64,000 nt of DNA from Saccopteryx bilineata (lineage: Eukaryota > Chordata > Mammalia > Chiroptera > Emballonuridae). The position numbers were made by a program, and so were the translations under genes. The notes under the pieces were generated by a model. That model searched no databases. It worked only from the letters and a program-made list of their open reading frames with translations, and was not told the origin of the DNA. The stretch lies in the NCBI RefSeq assembly GCF_036850765.1, contig NC_089491.1, positions 93,032,740 through 93,096,739 on the forward strand, in the 5' to 3' direction. Each line of letters starts with the position of its first letter. Position 1 is the stretch's first letter. Below are positions 1 to 9,739 of this stretch, in pieces.

Positions 1-275
1 CACCCACACCTCTCAATGTGACCTTCTTTGCAGTGAGAGTCCCTCCGGACCATCAGCTGCCGTTTGTTCCTAGGAGCAGGGCAGCCCTTTCCATGTCTTC
101 ACCCTTTCTACCAGTCTTGGTGTGGCTTCTTCTGTGATGTTTGGTTATAGACTTAGTCCAAAGTTAGTTTTTTAAGATGATTGTTCTCAAATTAAGTTGT
201 AATCCAATTTGGTCCTTGAAGGTGGTAGTTGTAATGTCTGCCTACTCTGTCATCATTCTTACTGATTTAAAGTAA
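1..275 (-). mobile_element. L1 5' UTR fragment, antisense
   Basis: Read on the minus strand this resembles the start of a bat L1/HAL1 5' UTR: a GACAGAGTAGGCAGA-like head, then text matching the segment around 16320-16370 (AAGTCTA.AACCAA, AAGACTGGTAG). The element runs off the left edge. No coding part is visible. Assignment is by comparison with the plus-strand copy at 16.2 kb in this window. Confidence 0.55.
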
Positions 276-394
276 CATTATTTTCTATTTTGACAATCCA
301 AATAAGAAACACTGGAAACAGAAGATGTATCCAAACATATTTATTCTGCTTCATTTGTAAACTTGTAAATAGAAAGTTAAAACTGCACAATGTT

Positions 395-863
395 AATATT
401 TTATTGTTTATATGTATCACATCTTCATCTACTCATCTATTGATGAACACTTAGCCTGCTTACATACCTTGGTTATTTTAAATAATGCTGCACTGAGCCT
501 GACCTGTGGTGGCGCAGTGGATAAAGCGTCGACCTGGAAATGCTGAGGTCGCCGGTTCGAAACCCTGGGCTTGCCTGGTCAAGGCACATATGGGAGTTGA
601 TGCTTCCAGCTCCTCCCCCCTGTCTCTGTCTCTCTCTCCCTCTCTCTCTCCTCTTTAAAATGAATAAATAAAAAAAAATAAAAATACAAATAAAAAAAAT
701 AAATAATGCTGCACTGAGGATAGGGCTAAAAACATCTTTTTGGTTTTCTTTAAGTAAATATCCAGAAGTAGAACTGCTGGGTGATATAGTAGTAGTAGTT
801 TCAGTCTTTTGAGGAACCTCCATACTGTTTCCATGGTGCTTGCACCAATGTATAATCCCCTTT
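395..863 (-). mobile_element. L1 ORF2 3' end, inverted segment (split by SINE)
   Basis: The plus strand reads like the complement of the L1 ORF2 C-terminal region, for example AATATCCAGAAGTAGAACTG, CTGGGTGATA and TTGAGGAACCTCCATACTG. A SINE at 498-700 interrupts it. The sense L1 3' end starts immediately downstream, so this is the inverted 5' part of a twin-primed insertion. Many substitutions suggest an older copy; no open frame remains. Confidence 0.75.
498..700 (+). mobile_element. tRNA-derived bat SINE (type A, short), young
   Basis: The head CCTGACCTGTGGTGGCGCAG is followed by an A box (TGGCGCAGTGG, 510-520) and a perfect Pol III B box (GGTTCGAAACC, 554-564). A pyrimidine-rich CT tract and an A-rich tail end the element. 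An exact 18-bp target duplication, AAATAATGCTGCACTGAG, lies at 480-497 and 701-718. The duplication shows L1-type retroposition and a fairly recent insertion, here into an old inverted L1. Type A copies in this window are about 170-215 bp long. Confidence 0.93.
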
Positions 864-981
864 TCTCACTTGCAGCAGCATGGATAAACCTAGAGGGTAT
901 TATGCTATGTGAAATAAGTCAGACAGAAAAAGATGAATAACAAAGGATTTCACTTGTATGCAGAATCTACAAAACAAAATA

Positions 982-1383
982 CAATAATGCTTCAGTTTTC
1001 ATTGACTTCAATTATCATCGGATTTGATTTTCGTCGACTTTTTCCGCAAAAAAAAACTTGTCTCAGATTTTGTTGGCATGCTCACATGACCTCACTGCTA
1101 ATTTTGCTAAAACTAAGGGTGACCCACGTGTTCTCCTGCTCAGTGTGACATTGTCTCTCGTTGTGTGAGCATCACCCCGTTAGTTTTGCCAAACAATTCC
1201 ATTGTTTTCCAGTGCTTTTTTATTGATTGCAAGTGCTAATACTACAATTACATGTAAGTGATTACTGCGGACAGTAACTGGATTTACACTGATTCATATA
1301 GAAATAATTGCTTCGGTTCTCATCAGTTTGGATTTCACTTACTGTTTTTGGACAGATTATTGATGAAAACCGAGATATCACTG
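982..1383. mobile_element. Non-autonomous pogo/Tigger-like DNA transposon (402 bp)
   Basis: The element is bounded by TA on each side (980-981 and 1384-1385). Its ends are related inverted repeats: CAATAATGCTTCAGTTTTCA at the left and, on the minus strand from the right end, CAGTGATATCTCGGTTTTCA. The differences are mostly transitions, as expected from CpG decay. No transposase frame is present. TA duplication plus a CAGTG..CTCGGTTTTC end suits the pogo/Tigger branch of Tc1/mariner; exact family not resolved. Confidence 0.75.
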
Positions 1384-1479
1384 TAAATGAACAGAGAAAC
1401 AGAAACTAAATATAGTGAACAAACTGATGGTTGCCAGATAGAAGAGGGTTCAGGTGAATGGTAAGAACCAGAGATGGGT

Positions 1480-1627
1480 TTAACAGCACGCACACCAGGT
1501 ACGCACCCTGGGCCTTGAATTCTGCAGGACCCCGCAAAACCCCAATTTTACACTTTTTTTTCTATCTCTCTCTTTTTTTTAAGGGACCCAATATGTTCTT
1601 CTGTGCCGAGCCTTAACCGACCTTAAT
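1480..1627. other. Unexplained insert within L1 3' end
   Basis: L1 text stops near GAACCAGAGATGGG and resumes at CAAAAGGTGAAAAAG. The roughly 150 bp between is richer in G and C, contains a T-rich tract, and reads TGCAGGACCCCGCAAAACCCC and GGGACCCAATATGTTCTTCT. I do not recognise it as an L1 part or a SINE. It could be a fragment of another repeat or a small inserted piece of host sequence. Confidence 0.4.
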
Positions 1628-1875
1628 CCGCTTCTATCAAAAGGTGAAAAAGATTAAGGAATATAAATTTCCAGTTGTAAACATAATCATAAAGATGTAA
1701 AGTACAGCAGTGGGAATATAGTCAATAATATTGTTCCGATTCTGTAGGGTGGCAAACTGGATTATTGGGACAATCGCTTTATAAAGTATATAAATGTCCA
1801 AGCACTATGTTATTCACCTGAAACTAATATGATGTTGTATGTCAACTATAATTGAAAAATAAATATTTTAACATG

Positions 1876-2180
1876 TAAAAATATAAAAGTAAGTCCAAAG
1901 TGGGTTCTGAGACCACATACAGATAACCATTTTAAGAAAAACTGTAGTGTCATGCCATGAAATGTTTAATAACTATTCACTTCAAAAAGCCTCTGAAATT
2001 TGCATTAATATATCTTAGATTAGTTTTACTGTATTCTGAACAGTTACTTACTTTGAATCCAAACAAATTGTAATTTAAAAGGCCAATTCACTTGTAATTT
2101 AAACTCTGAATCAGGTGCAATGTGTACTAGGTTTCTATCCTCCAATCAGCAAGAAGATAATGGCATAAACTTAGTTTAAG
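1876..2180. other. Unique AT-rich sequence
   Basis: Nothing recognised: no long frame, no repeat signature beyond the L1 tail on its left and the SINE duplication on its right. Confidence 0.5.
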
Positions 2181-2191
2181 ATATACACATT

Positions 2192-2367
2192 GCCTGATCT
2201 CTGGTGGCGCAGTGGATAAAGCGTCGACCTGGGAACACTGAGGTCGTCGGTTCAAAACCCTACACTTGTCTGGTCAAGGCATATATGGGAGTTGATGCTT
2301 CCTGCTCCTCCCCCCTTTCTCTCTCTCCTCTCTAAAAAATGAATAAATAAAAAAAAATTAAAAAAAA
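2192..2367 (+). mobile_element. tRNA-derived bat SINE (type A)
   Basis: The head GCCTGATCTCTGGTGGCGCA, the B-box region GGTTCAAAACC, the GGTCAAGGCATATATGGGAG middle, a CT tract and the A-rich tail match the copy at 498. The target duplication ATATACACATT lies at 2181-2191 and 2368-2378. A few substitutions make it slightly older than the 498 copy. Confidence 0.92.
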
Positions 2368-2378
2368 ATATACACATT

Positions 2379-4190
2379 TTTTTAGTATCTGAACATAATA
2401 TAGTTACCTCCTAAAATACCTAACATAATTTTCTGTTGTCAAATAAAGAACTTTACCCATCATAGTCTAATTAATATCTTATACATCAGGTGGAACTAAT
2501 GTCAATTTATACCAAATTGAGATTCATAATTTTCCAATAAGTATTGTTTTCATTTTTTGCTTAAAATAAGAAAATTAGAGCCAATGAGATTTTGTTGTTC
2601 CTATTTTTCTTTAGTGATTTTTATAAAATAAATGATTATTTTGTTATTTTAATATAGAGTGGCAGAATTAGAGCTCCAGGTGTTTGTGTCTGAGTTTTTA
2701 ATGTAGAGTTCTCATGTTTCTTTGCATCTCCTCATCCTCAAGCAGAGTGCCTGACAAGTTCATACTTGAGTTCAATACATACATTGAATGAAGAGATGAA
2801 TACCTACTCAATTACATACTCTCATACTTCTTTATTATACATTATTTCTGTGTGTTTGTTTGAAATTATTAAGAACCTTATAACAAAAATGTCATCCGTC
2901 ATACAAGTTGGTTTTTAATGAATGCCTAACAGATCAATATTTTTTTTGTGTGTTTTTATTTACATTTATTTTATTGAAAACTGTTGTCCATTTATATGAT
3001 AATGCAAATATTTAGAAAGAGAGAGTACTCTAAAATCACAACAATGACCAAAGCTATATCACTTCACTGAGAAAGATATAGATGAGAATTAAAGGTTATA
3101 TGCTAACAAAAGTAGAATGAAGAAAAATCTATAAAAGAAATCTTAAATAATATTTTTAAGAGCAGAATAAAATAACTGAAAATATATGTTTTCCTTTAGT
3201 TTAAGAGTTTGATGTATGTTTAAACAATAGTAAGGTAAAGATAAAATCTATAGTAATATTAAATGTTTATATCTTCATTTGATTATTTAGTTTATTAAAA
3301 TAAAAAGGGTACTAGACTACTAAACTGAACTGGCATTTAGAATTACCAGCTTTAATTTAGGCTTTGCAAATTATAAGACAAATAGACATAAGAAATATTA
3401 AATCTCAGTAAGAACTAATTTTTCTTTCTTGCAAATTAAGAATAACAACAGGAACAACACAAGTGGCTATAATATTATCTCATTTGCCAACCTTGCATGT
3501 AAATTGTCTAATTGTCATAGATGCATTGTAAGGTATTCTATCAGACATTTTTATAACTTATGCCACTTAATCCAATTGACTACCCTGTAAGACAACAATA
3601 ATTATCTTTATTGTACAGATAAGCTCGTACTGTCATGAACACCATATGTTATATATAAAATGTGTTTGTTTATATGTATTTATATTATATTTTATTTTTT
3701 AAAGTGTAATGCAACATTTATCAGATAGAATATTCTTTCATTTAGTTTATTGATTACTTGAACTGGTTTTGAACCAAACCAAGTTTGTTAAAATTATATT
3801 TACATCAGAAGAGGTGATATTTTCTCATTAACTCTTCATTTTTGAAGTGTTTCTAGCTATTTTCACTTTTAAAAAAATTTCCAGGTAATATTATAGTTAG
3901 TAATAAACTTAAGAATTGTGTTTATATTTTTTCAGCTTTGTAGATATGTTTGGATTGAATTTATATTTAATGATATAATTCCCATATAACAGCATAGTAT
4001 ATTTTCATTTATTTAGTACTTTTTTGAATCTATTTCTAAAGTTTTATTCTAATCACTGTGCACCATGAACATTTTTTATGTGTGTTAATTTTATAATGTT
4101 ATATTGAATATGATTTTGCCATCATCTCTTATTCTGTTTATCTGGGTTTTTCAAAAACAGTCATTTTTTTTATTTTATCAGTATTGGTAA
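2379..4190. other. Mostly unique AT-rich DNA with old L2/MIR traces
   Basis: No coding frame or RNA gene is supported. At about 2690-2810 GCAGAGTGCCTGACAAGTTC followed by TTGAATGAAGAG resembles the 3' end of a sense L2. The remainder is AT-rich sequence with short T and A runs; a MIR at 3470-3630 is listed separately. Confidence 0.45.
3470..3630 (-). repeat. MIR (ancient mammalian SINE) remnant
   Basis: The string from GGTATTCTATCAGACATTTT through TGTAAGACAACAATAATTAT to TTGTACAGATAAG follows the antisense MIR core (catttaatcct..caacaa..acagatgag). It is highly diverged and was recognised by pattern only. Confidence 0.5.
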
Positions 4191-4207
4191 TTTAACTTTT
4201 ACTTTTT

Positions 4208-4371
4208 TGAGGTTTATTTTACTGATTTTAGAGAGAGACAGGAAGACAGAGAGAGAGAGAGACAAACAGGAACTTCAATCTGTTCCTGTATGTGCCTTGA
4301 CCAGGGATCAAACCAGCAACCTGTGAGCTTCAGCATGATGCTCTAACCAACCAAGCCATCCGCCAAAGCAC
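4208..4371 (-). mobile_element. tRNA-derived SINE, older copy, antisense
   Basis: Read on the minus strand: a tRNA-like head (GGCTTGGTTGGTTAGAGCAT), the B-box-like GGTTTGATCCC, CTGGTCAAGGCACATACAGG, then a GAGA/CT tract and a degraded tail. ACTTTTACTTTT flanks both sides and may be the target duplication. It is more diverged than the type A, B and C copies described elsewhere. Confidence 0.75.
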
Positions 4372-4386
4372 TTTTACTTTTAATTA

Positions 4387-4582
4387 CAGGCAGTTTCTGG
4401 GTTATGAATGAAATAAGCTTGTAGGTTTGAAAATGTTTAATATTTATATGCACAGAAAGGTAAAAATAAATACTACGTTAAGACAAATGTCTAAATTGTA
4501 TCTAAAAAGCAAATGTACCTATTCCAAATTATATACAAATTCAGCCTAAGAACAAACCTATAAAATGTATCTCATTTGCCTG
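4387..4582. mobile_element. MER53-like palindromic DNA transposon (196 bp)
   Basis: A 196-bp element sits between TA dinucleotides (4385-4386 and 4583-4584). The left end CAGGCAGTTTCTGGGTTATG and, on the minus strand, the right end CAGGCAAATGAGATACATTT are related inverted repeats; both continue into TAGGTTTG. Length, TA duplication and near-palindromic layout resemble the mammalian family MER53; the name is recalled, not searched. Confidence 0.6.
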
Positions 4583-4589
4583 TATTTCT

Positions 4590-5905
4590 TTTTTTTCATA
4601 AGTCTTTTTAAACAGCATTAACTGGTAATTCAGATAACAGATTTGATGCATATTTTTCAATAATTTATTTATAATAGTTTCTGTTTCTAAAAGATCAGAA
4701 ATTTCAAGAGAAAATGTGTCTCTCTTAATGTCTGAGACAATTCATTATGTCATTTTACACATTTCTCAAACACAAAACACTTAAAAATCTGTCCCTTTAA
4801 CAAAATAGCAAGTGTGTGCTGTAAAAGTCTGAGTACAACCCTGACTCACTCCAGGCATCTGACTATAGAGTCAGATGCCCAGACAACCAGATTCTGTCTT
4901 CGTAAGAGAATATTTCTAACAGGGTTGCAGCTATCGAGATTTACTTTCTTGTAAACAGAACATAAGAGTTCAAACAGAATGGGAAATAGTAAAGGGGCTC
5001 AGAGGCCCAAAACAGGGGGAGAGGTTCTCTGAGAACCAAAACTTGCACTTTGTAACAAGTTATTATGATCCTTGTCTCTTTTGTTTTGTTGTTTTCTTTC
5101 TGTGATGTCATTTACCAAGAAAATTAGTCTACTAACTGTTCTGAGGCAAAGCAATGAAATGGTTTCTTGTCTCCCGGTTAGTTATAACTTTATTTGAATG
5201 AAAGAATAGTTCTACCCTTGGGTAGGGGAAGGTTAGTTAGCATGAGTACAGAGTATCAGAATATAAAAGCTTACAGGGCAATGGTCTTCAACATTTTTTG
5301 ATTGTCAAATTAACTTGTAGATTTATAAGACTTTAAATACCTCAAAGTCTTTGTCCAGTGTCTAATTATGTTTTTCCTTCTCTGAATATATATTATCAAT
5401 GTATTATCTGTATTCAAAATGTTTGATAAATTAATATGATGGGGAAAAAAAACAAAGGGAAAATAAGCTATGCTGTGTTGCCCCAGCTTCCATCAGTTGA
5501 TATGGAGACATCTTCCAGGGCAAGATCTCAGGAGACATGGGTCTTTTTTTTATTATTATTTTAATTGTTTGTGATTTTCTTTTAGTTGAGCCCTTCAAGA
5601 CTGTACTTTTAAGCAGAAAAGCTTATTGGAGACCATGGCGACCATAGTGACTTTTCTTGAAGGAACTTTATGTTACAGTAGCATGTATGGCTGTTAATTT
5701 CTATTTACTTTGCTTTTAAACATATAGAATTTAATATATTATATTTACACGAGTTATTTTAAATTTCTTTTCTATTGTTATGAAAGCCTTACTTGAATTT
5801 AGGAATATTGGTAAAGAAGCTACAATATCTGCCTACTTTTAAAGGATTGAAAACTGATTACTGAAGCTTAACATATTAGAGGCATCAAACTGGGAATCTG
5901 GGGAT
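4590..5905. other. Unique sequence, no gene seen
   Basis: No repeat or coding call is supported. An 11-bp perfect inverted repeat with a 4-nt loop occurs at 4854-4879 (GGCATCTGACT/AGTCAGATGCC). The 4790-5060 part is less AT-rich than its surroundings and may be an old LTR or DNA-element relic, but no ends are recognisable. Confidence 0.4.
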
Positions 5906-5910
5906 ATGTA

Positions 5911-6417
5911 CAGTGGTTATCCCTTATCCAAGATTTTGCTTACCAGTTTTAGTTACCTAGAGTCAACTTCAGTCTGAAAATATTAAATGGAAAATTCCAG
6001 AAACAAGTAATTCATAAGTTTTAAATTGCACAACATTCTGAGTAGTGTGATGAAATATCACACTGACCTGCTTTATCCCTCTCTGGACATGTATCCTCTC
6101 TTTGTCCAAGGTGTTCACATTGTATAGATTCCCCATTCCTTAGTCATTTAATACTATTTGGCTTATCAGGTCAATTGCCATGGTATCCTAATGCTGCTGT
6201 TTAAGCAACAGTCATCTCATTTAATAATGGCCCCAATGCACAAGACTAGCAATGTTGGCAGTTCAGATAGGTCAAAGTGAAATGTGCAGTGCTTCTTTTA
6301 TGGAAAAGATATATATAAAGCAAAAACAGTATATACAGGATTCAGTACTTTCCATGGTTTCAGACATCCATTGGGGATCTTAGAGTATATTTCCTGTGAA
6401 TAAGAGGAGATACCCTA
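5911..6417 (+). mobile_element. Tigger-like (pogo) DNA transposon, internally deleted
   Basis: The left end CAGTGGTTATCCCTTATCCA after TA (5909-5910) and the complementary right end around TGTGAATAAGAGGAGATACC resemble Tigger-type terminal repeats. Inside, AATATTAAATGGAAAATTCC and TTTAAATTGCACAACATTCT match the 5' part of such elements. TTAATAATGGCCCCAATGCA corresponds to the transposase start (M-A-P-K like), after which the body is missing. No open frame remains. Confidence 0.65.
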
Positions 6418-6617
6418 TTTTTGTATTTCTGTGAATACTTTGAGCTGAGAAATTTTTCCATTATGTCAAACTAAACAAACAAAAGCACACTCTGTAGCTT
6501 TCAAATGTTATTGAATGTTCATGTTATGATTAGTTTTTGTTTCTGACTGATGTAGCATTTTAAGAACATAGTTTTCATACATTTTCTGGGTATAGCCTAG
6601 ATTCTTACTAAATATGT

Positions 6618-7085
6618 TTTACTTTATTTTATTTTATTTTTTATTCCATTTTTAAAATTAATTTTAATGCGATGACATTGATAAATCAGGGTACGTATGT
6701 TCAGAAAGAACATCTCCAGATTATTTTGACATTTGATTATGTTGCATACCCCTCATCCAAAGTCAAACTGTCTTTCGTCACCTTCTATCTGGTTCTCTTT
6801 GTGCCCCTCCCCCACCCTCTCTCTCCTTTCTTGCCCCCTCCCCATTCCCCCCTACCCCCCCATTACCATCACATTCTTGTCCATGTCTCTGAGTCTCATT
6901 TTTATATCCCATCTATATATGGATTCATACAGTTCTTAGTTTTTTCTGATTTACTTATTTCAGTCCGTATAATGTTATCAAGGTCCATCCATGTTATTGT
7001 AAATGATCCAATGTCATCATTTCTTATGGCTGAGTAGTATTCCATAGTGTGTATGTATGTGTGTGTATTTATATATATATATATT
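6618..7085 (-). mobile_element. L1 3' UTR and ORF2 tail, antisense (left part)
   Basis: The plus strand carries the complement of the bat L1 3' end also seen at 29.8, 32.8 and 48.2 kb: GACATTGATAAATCAGGGTA, a C-rich stretch at 6806-6862, then CTCATTTTTATATCCCATCT and GGCTGAGTAGTATTCCATAG. The segment breaks off in an expanded TG/TA stretch where the Helitron begins, and resumes at about 8032. Confidence 0.88.
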
Positions 7086-7943
7086 ATGCAGCTTAAGTGT
7101 CTGTTTGTCGCCGATAGCTTATTGGTTGCTTGCGTAACTGTACTAGCCAATGGGGTGAAGTTGCCATGGCATTCAAATAGTCCCACATTCTGGCATGCCA
7201 CCTCACAAATTGAGGTTAAAGATGGGAACAATTATTATGCTGCTAAGAAATCTTAACACCAGAAGGGGTCTCTGCAATGGTACAAGACTAGAGGTTCTCC
7301 AATTGAAAAATAATGTCATAATAGCTAAGTCTTTGACTGGCTTCTCTAAAGGTGAAATACATGTCATTCCAAGAATTGATTTGACTCCATCTCAAACAGG
7401 GTTGCCGTTTCAATTGAGACATAGACAATTTCCTGTAAAACTTGCCTTTGCTATGACCATCAATAAGTCTCAGGGCCAAACGCTTAAGCGTGTTGGCATT
7501 TTTTTACCTGAGCCTGCATTTGGACACAGTCAACTTTAGGTTGCCTGTTCAAGAGTTCGTGAAAGAACGAACGTAAAATTAAAAATAATTGATGGTCCTC
7601 TGCAAGGCGAGCTTAAAAATGATGGAAAGATCTACACAAGAAATGTTGTGTACAAAGAAATCTTTGACATGTGAATTAACACTTTATTATTTAAATCACC
7701 TTTATTTACTGAGCTAGCGGTGGCTCTTAAGAAATGTACCGCCAGTGGTTTCCTTCATTGCACTCTACTTTAAGCAATTAAGCAAGTAGAAGGGGAAACC
7801 CCGTGGGACAGTAAGCAAAGGGGTGTCCTCACAGCCTGCCCTGGGTAATTCAGTTTGAATTAGCAGACACTTTAGCACAAATCATTTTAATTACAATTTA
7901 TAATATCTAGAACAGTGGTCATTTCGTATGACTGCCCGGCTTT

Positions 7944-7947
<4 letters not shown>
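7086..7947 (+). mobile_element. Helitron remnant (rolling-circle transposon, 3' part)
   Basis: A block of about 860 bp interrupts the antisense L1. It encodes the C-terminus of a Helitron Pif1-type helicase (7180-7674). Its right end has the hallmark structure: an 8-bp hairpin (stem GTGGTCAT/ATGACTGC with two wobble pairs, loop TTCGT, 7915-7935) 8 nt before a terminal CTAG (7944-7947), followed by host T. The Rep nuclease domain and a canonical TC 5' end are not seen, so the copy is 5'-truncated. The left boundary is uncertain by about 10 bp. There is no target duplication, as expected. Confidence 0.85.
7180..7674 (+). pseudogene. Helitron Pif1-family helicase, C-terminal fragment (one nonsense codon)
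   Basis: This is the C-terminal part of the Rep/helicase protein that unwinds DNA during Helitron rolling-circle transposition. In frame from about 7180 the translation shows GMPPHKLRLK, IMLLRNLN, RRGLCNGTRL, IPRIDLTPS, then FAMTINKSQGQT (SF1B helicase motif V region) and VACSRV (motif VI region), ending at TGA 7672-7674. A single in-frame TAG at 7537-7539 replaces the tyrosine usual in the LYVACSR motif; otherwise the frame is open to its natural end. The N-terminal Rep domain and helicase motifs I-IV are missing. The single defect indicates a moderately young copy that can no longer move by itself. Confidence 0.88.

Positions 7948-8031
<84 letters not shown>
7948..8031. repeat. (GT)n followed by (AT)n microsatellite
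   Basis: About 20 GT units run into about 21 AT units, between the Helitron end and the resumed L1. The matching L1 position in other copies is only TAGTGTATATGTG, so the tract expanded from a short L1 seed. Confidence 0.95.
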
Positions 8032-8035
<4 letters not shown>

Positions 8036-8143
8036 AAAGCTTTTTAATCCATTCGTCCTCTGATGGACACTTGGGCTGTTTCCAGATCTTCACTATTGTG
8101 AACAATGCTGCCATAAACATGGGGGTACACTTCTCCATGGACA
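8032..8143 (-). mobile_element. L1 ORF2 tail, antisense (right part)
   Basis: Resumes the L1 broken by the Helitron: CATTCGTCCTCTGATGGACA, TTGGGCTGTTTCCAGATCTT and AACAATGCTGCCATAAACAT are the complement of the L1 ORF2 C-terminal coding region. It ends near CCATGGACAAGAG, where the 5' truncation point of this copy probably lies. Confidence 0.85.
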
Positions 8144-8280
8144 AGAGTTTTTTTTACTTTATTTTAATTATTTGTGTTACAAGAAAACATAGATTGATTG
8201 CCACAAAATGCAAAAGTCTACATCAGTGACAAAAAAAAAAAAAAAAAAAAGAAAGAAAGAAAGAAAGAAAGAAAAAAGAA
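8144..8280. repeat. Short sequence with A-rich/(GAAA)n tail
   Basis: About 85 bp of undetermined sequence ends in a pure A run (8231-8250) and a (GAAA)n tail to about 8270. This looks like the tail of a retroposed fragment, but no body or duplication could be identified. Confidence 0.5.
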
Positions 8281-9730
8281 GTTAAATTTGTCTTTTCTCG
8301 GATTCCAGTGAATGGATTTTCTCAGGTTCAGCAGGGAATGTTTTCTAGCCAGTGTTCAGCATCTACGTCCCTCCATCATTTCATCTTGTTATCTAAGTTT
8401 AAGGATTCCACATTGATTGTAGCGAGAAAAGAGAATCATGGGGTAGGCACTAACTGTGTTTAAGTGCCTCAAAACAGAAATAATGCACGTTTTTTCTGCA
8501 TTCCATTCACTGACAAATCCAGTAACATGACCCCAATTAAATGGGAGAAAGGATGGTGCTCTTAGACAGAAAATGAAAAATTTGTTGGTAATTAATTATC
8601 AACCACTTCATAGTGCAGGTGAAGCTTTTTATGAAGCTCTGTTTCCTAGAAAACATTTAGTTTATCTGACAATATTTGATTAGTAAACAGGAACAAGACT
8701 ATCGACCAGATTTAATTCATTTTAATTTTTAAAATTCTGCTAGCACAGGTGTACATTAAAACTATTACCCAGCAAATATTCAGTAAATAACAATTTTCTA
8801 TAATTTAATCAGTTATTCACCTCAGGTTTCATTTATGCATCTGCTGTGTCATTATCTGAGTTCAGTATAACATTCAAATTTAATAAAACACTACATAAAT
8901 GACAAGGTACTAATGATAGAAGCTTATTGTTACATTATTTATATTAAGATTACTATTTGTATGCTTTTATCTTTTAAAATATACTTAACATTAAATACTG
9001 CAGTAAATGGTAAATAAAACTATAAAATTACTTTTCATCTTTAAAATTAATTTTCTTGTGTAATTACTATGACAGATAATTTAAAAAATTTGGGATATAC
9101 TTTTAATCTAAATGTGGTTGGTATATATGCATTTGCCATTATTTTTCAGAACTAAAATTTTATGAAGAACAAATATAATCAAATTGGCTAAAATTATTCT
9201 TCATATCAGTATATAGCTTTTATAGCTTTCAAAAAAGAACTACTAGTTAACAAAGTACTGGATTTAACTTAGAAATTCTATGATTTTAATAGCAAATTTT
9301 ATTATGATTTGTAAGATTCATAAAAAAGCAGCAACTTCTTTTTATGACTTGCTAAATTTATAAACTGGCAGAGTAAACCATGCGATATTTTGATCTTTGA
9401 CATATTTGGAAATTTTATAACAAACCATGAAGAGTTGATTATAGTGTGTTGCAAATGCCTTTTCAACCTGAACAAGTGTACAGTTACAGGGCCATCACCC
9501 TGTATGTGTGTCACGTCCTTTACAGATAATAAATCAAGAGGTGTAGAAAGACTTGAAAAGATTCCAACTTGCAACAAGAAAGATATTTATAATAATGGGA
9601 TTTGTCAGAAATACATTTTGTTCTTCTGTAATTCATACCTCATCTAGAAAATACTAAAAAGAAGGTTATTTTAATGCTGTTTTATATAGGAAGAGGCATA
9701 TCTTCTTAAAAATAACACATACTAAAAATT
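8281..9730. other. Unique AT-rich sequence
   Basis: No gene or repeat recognised. Frames of about 90 codons at 9302-9647 overlap on both strands, have no recognisable domain, and sit in ordinary AT-rich sequence; I do not regard them as coding. Confidence 0.45.
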
Positions 9731-9739
9731 CACTAGTAA

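Larger units (their letters stand above)
866..1875 (+). mobile_element. L1 3' end (sense part), carrying two inserts
   Basis: Sense L1 3' sequence: GCAGCATGGATAAACCTAGA, GTGAAATAAGTCAGACAG, AACAAACTGATGGTTGCCAG, ending in CAACTATAATTGAAAAATAA and an A-rich tail. It is interrupted by a TA-flanked DNA transposon (982-1383) and by unexplained sequence (about 1480-1627). Removing the transposon rejoins AACAAAATA with AATGAACAGAG as in ordinary L1 3' ends. Confidence 0.8.

Noticed and set aside
498..590. tRNA gene from A and B boxes
   Set aside because: The boxes belong to SINE heads: body, CT tract, A-rich tail and target duplications follow, and no tRNA cloverleaf with a proper acceptor end is formed.
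7944..8143. Frames of 66-92 codons with Y-I and V-C runs
   Set aside because: Translations of the (GT)n(AT)n tract beside an antisense L1.
9302..9647. Overlapping 85-91 codon frames on both strands
   Set aside because: No recognisable domain, no start or splice context, in AT-rich unique DNA.
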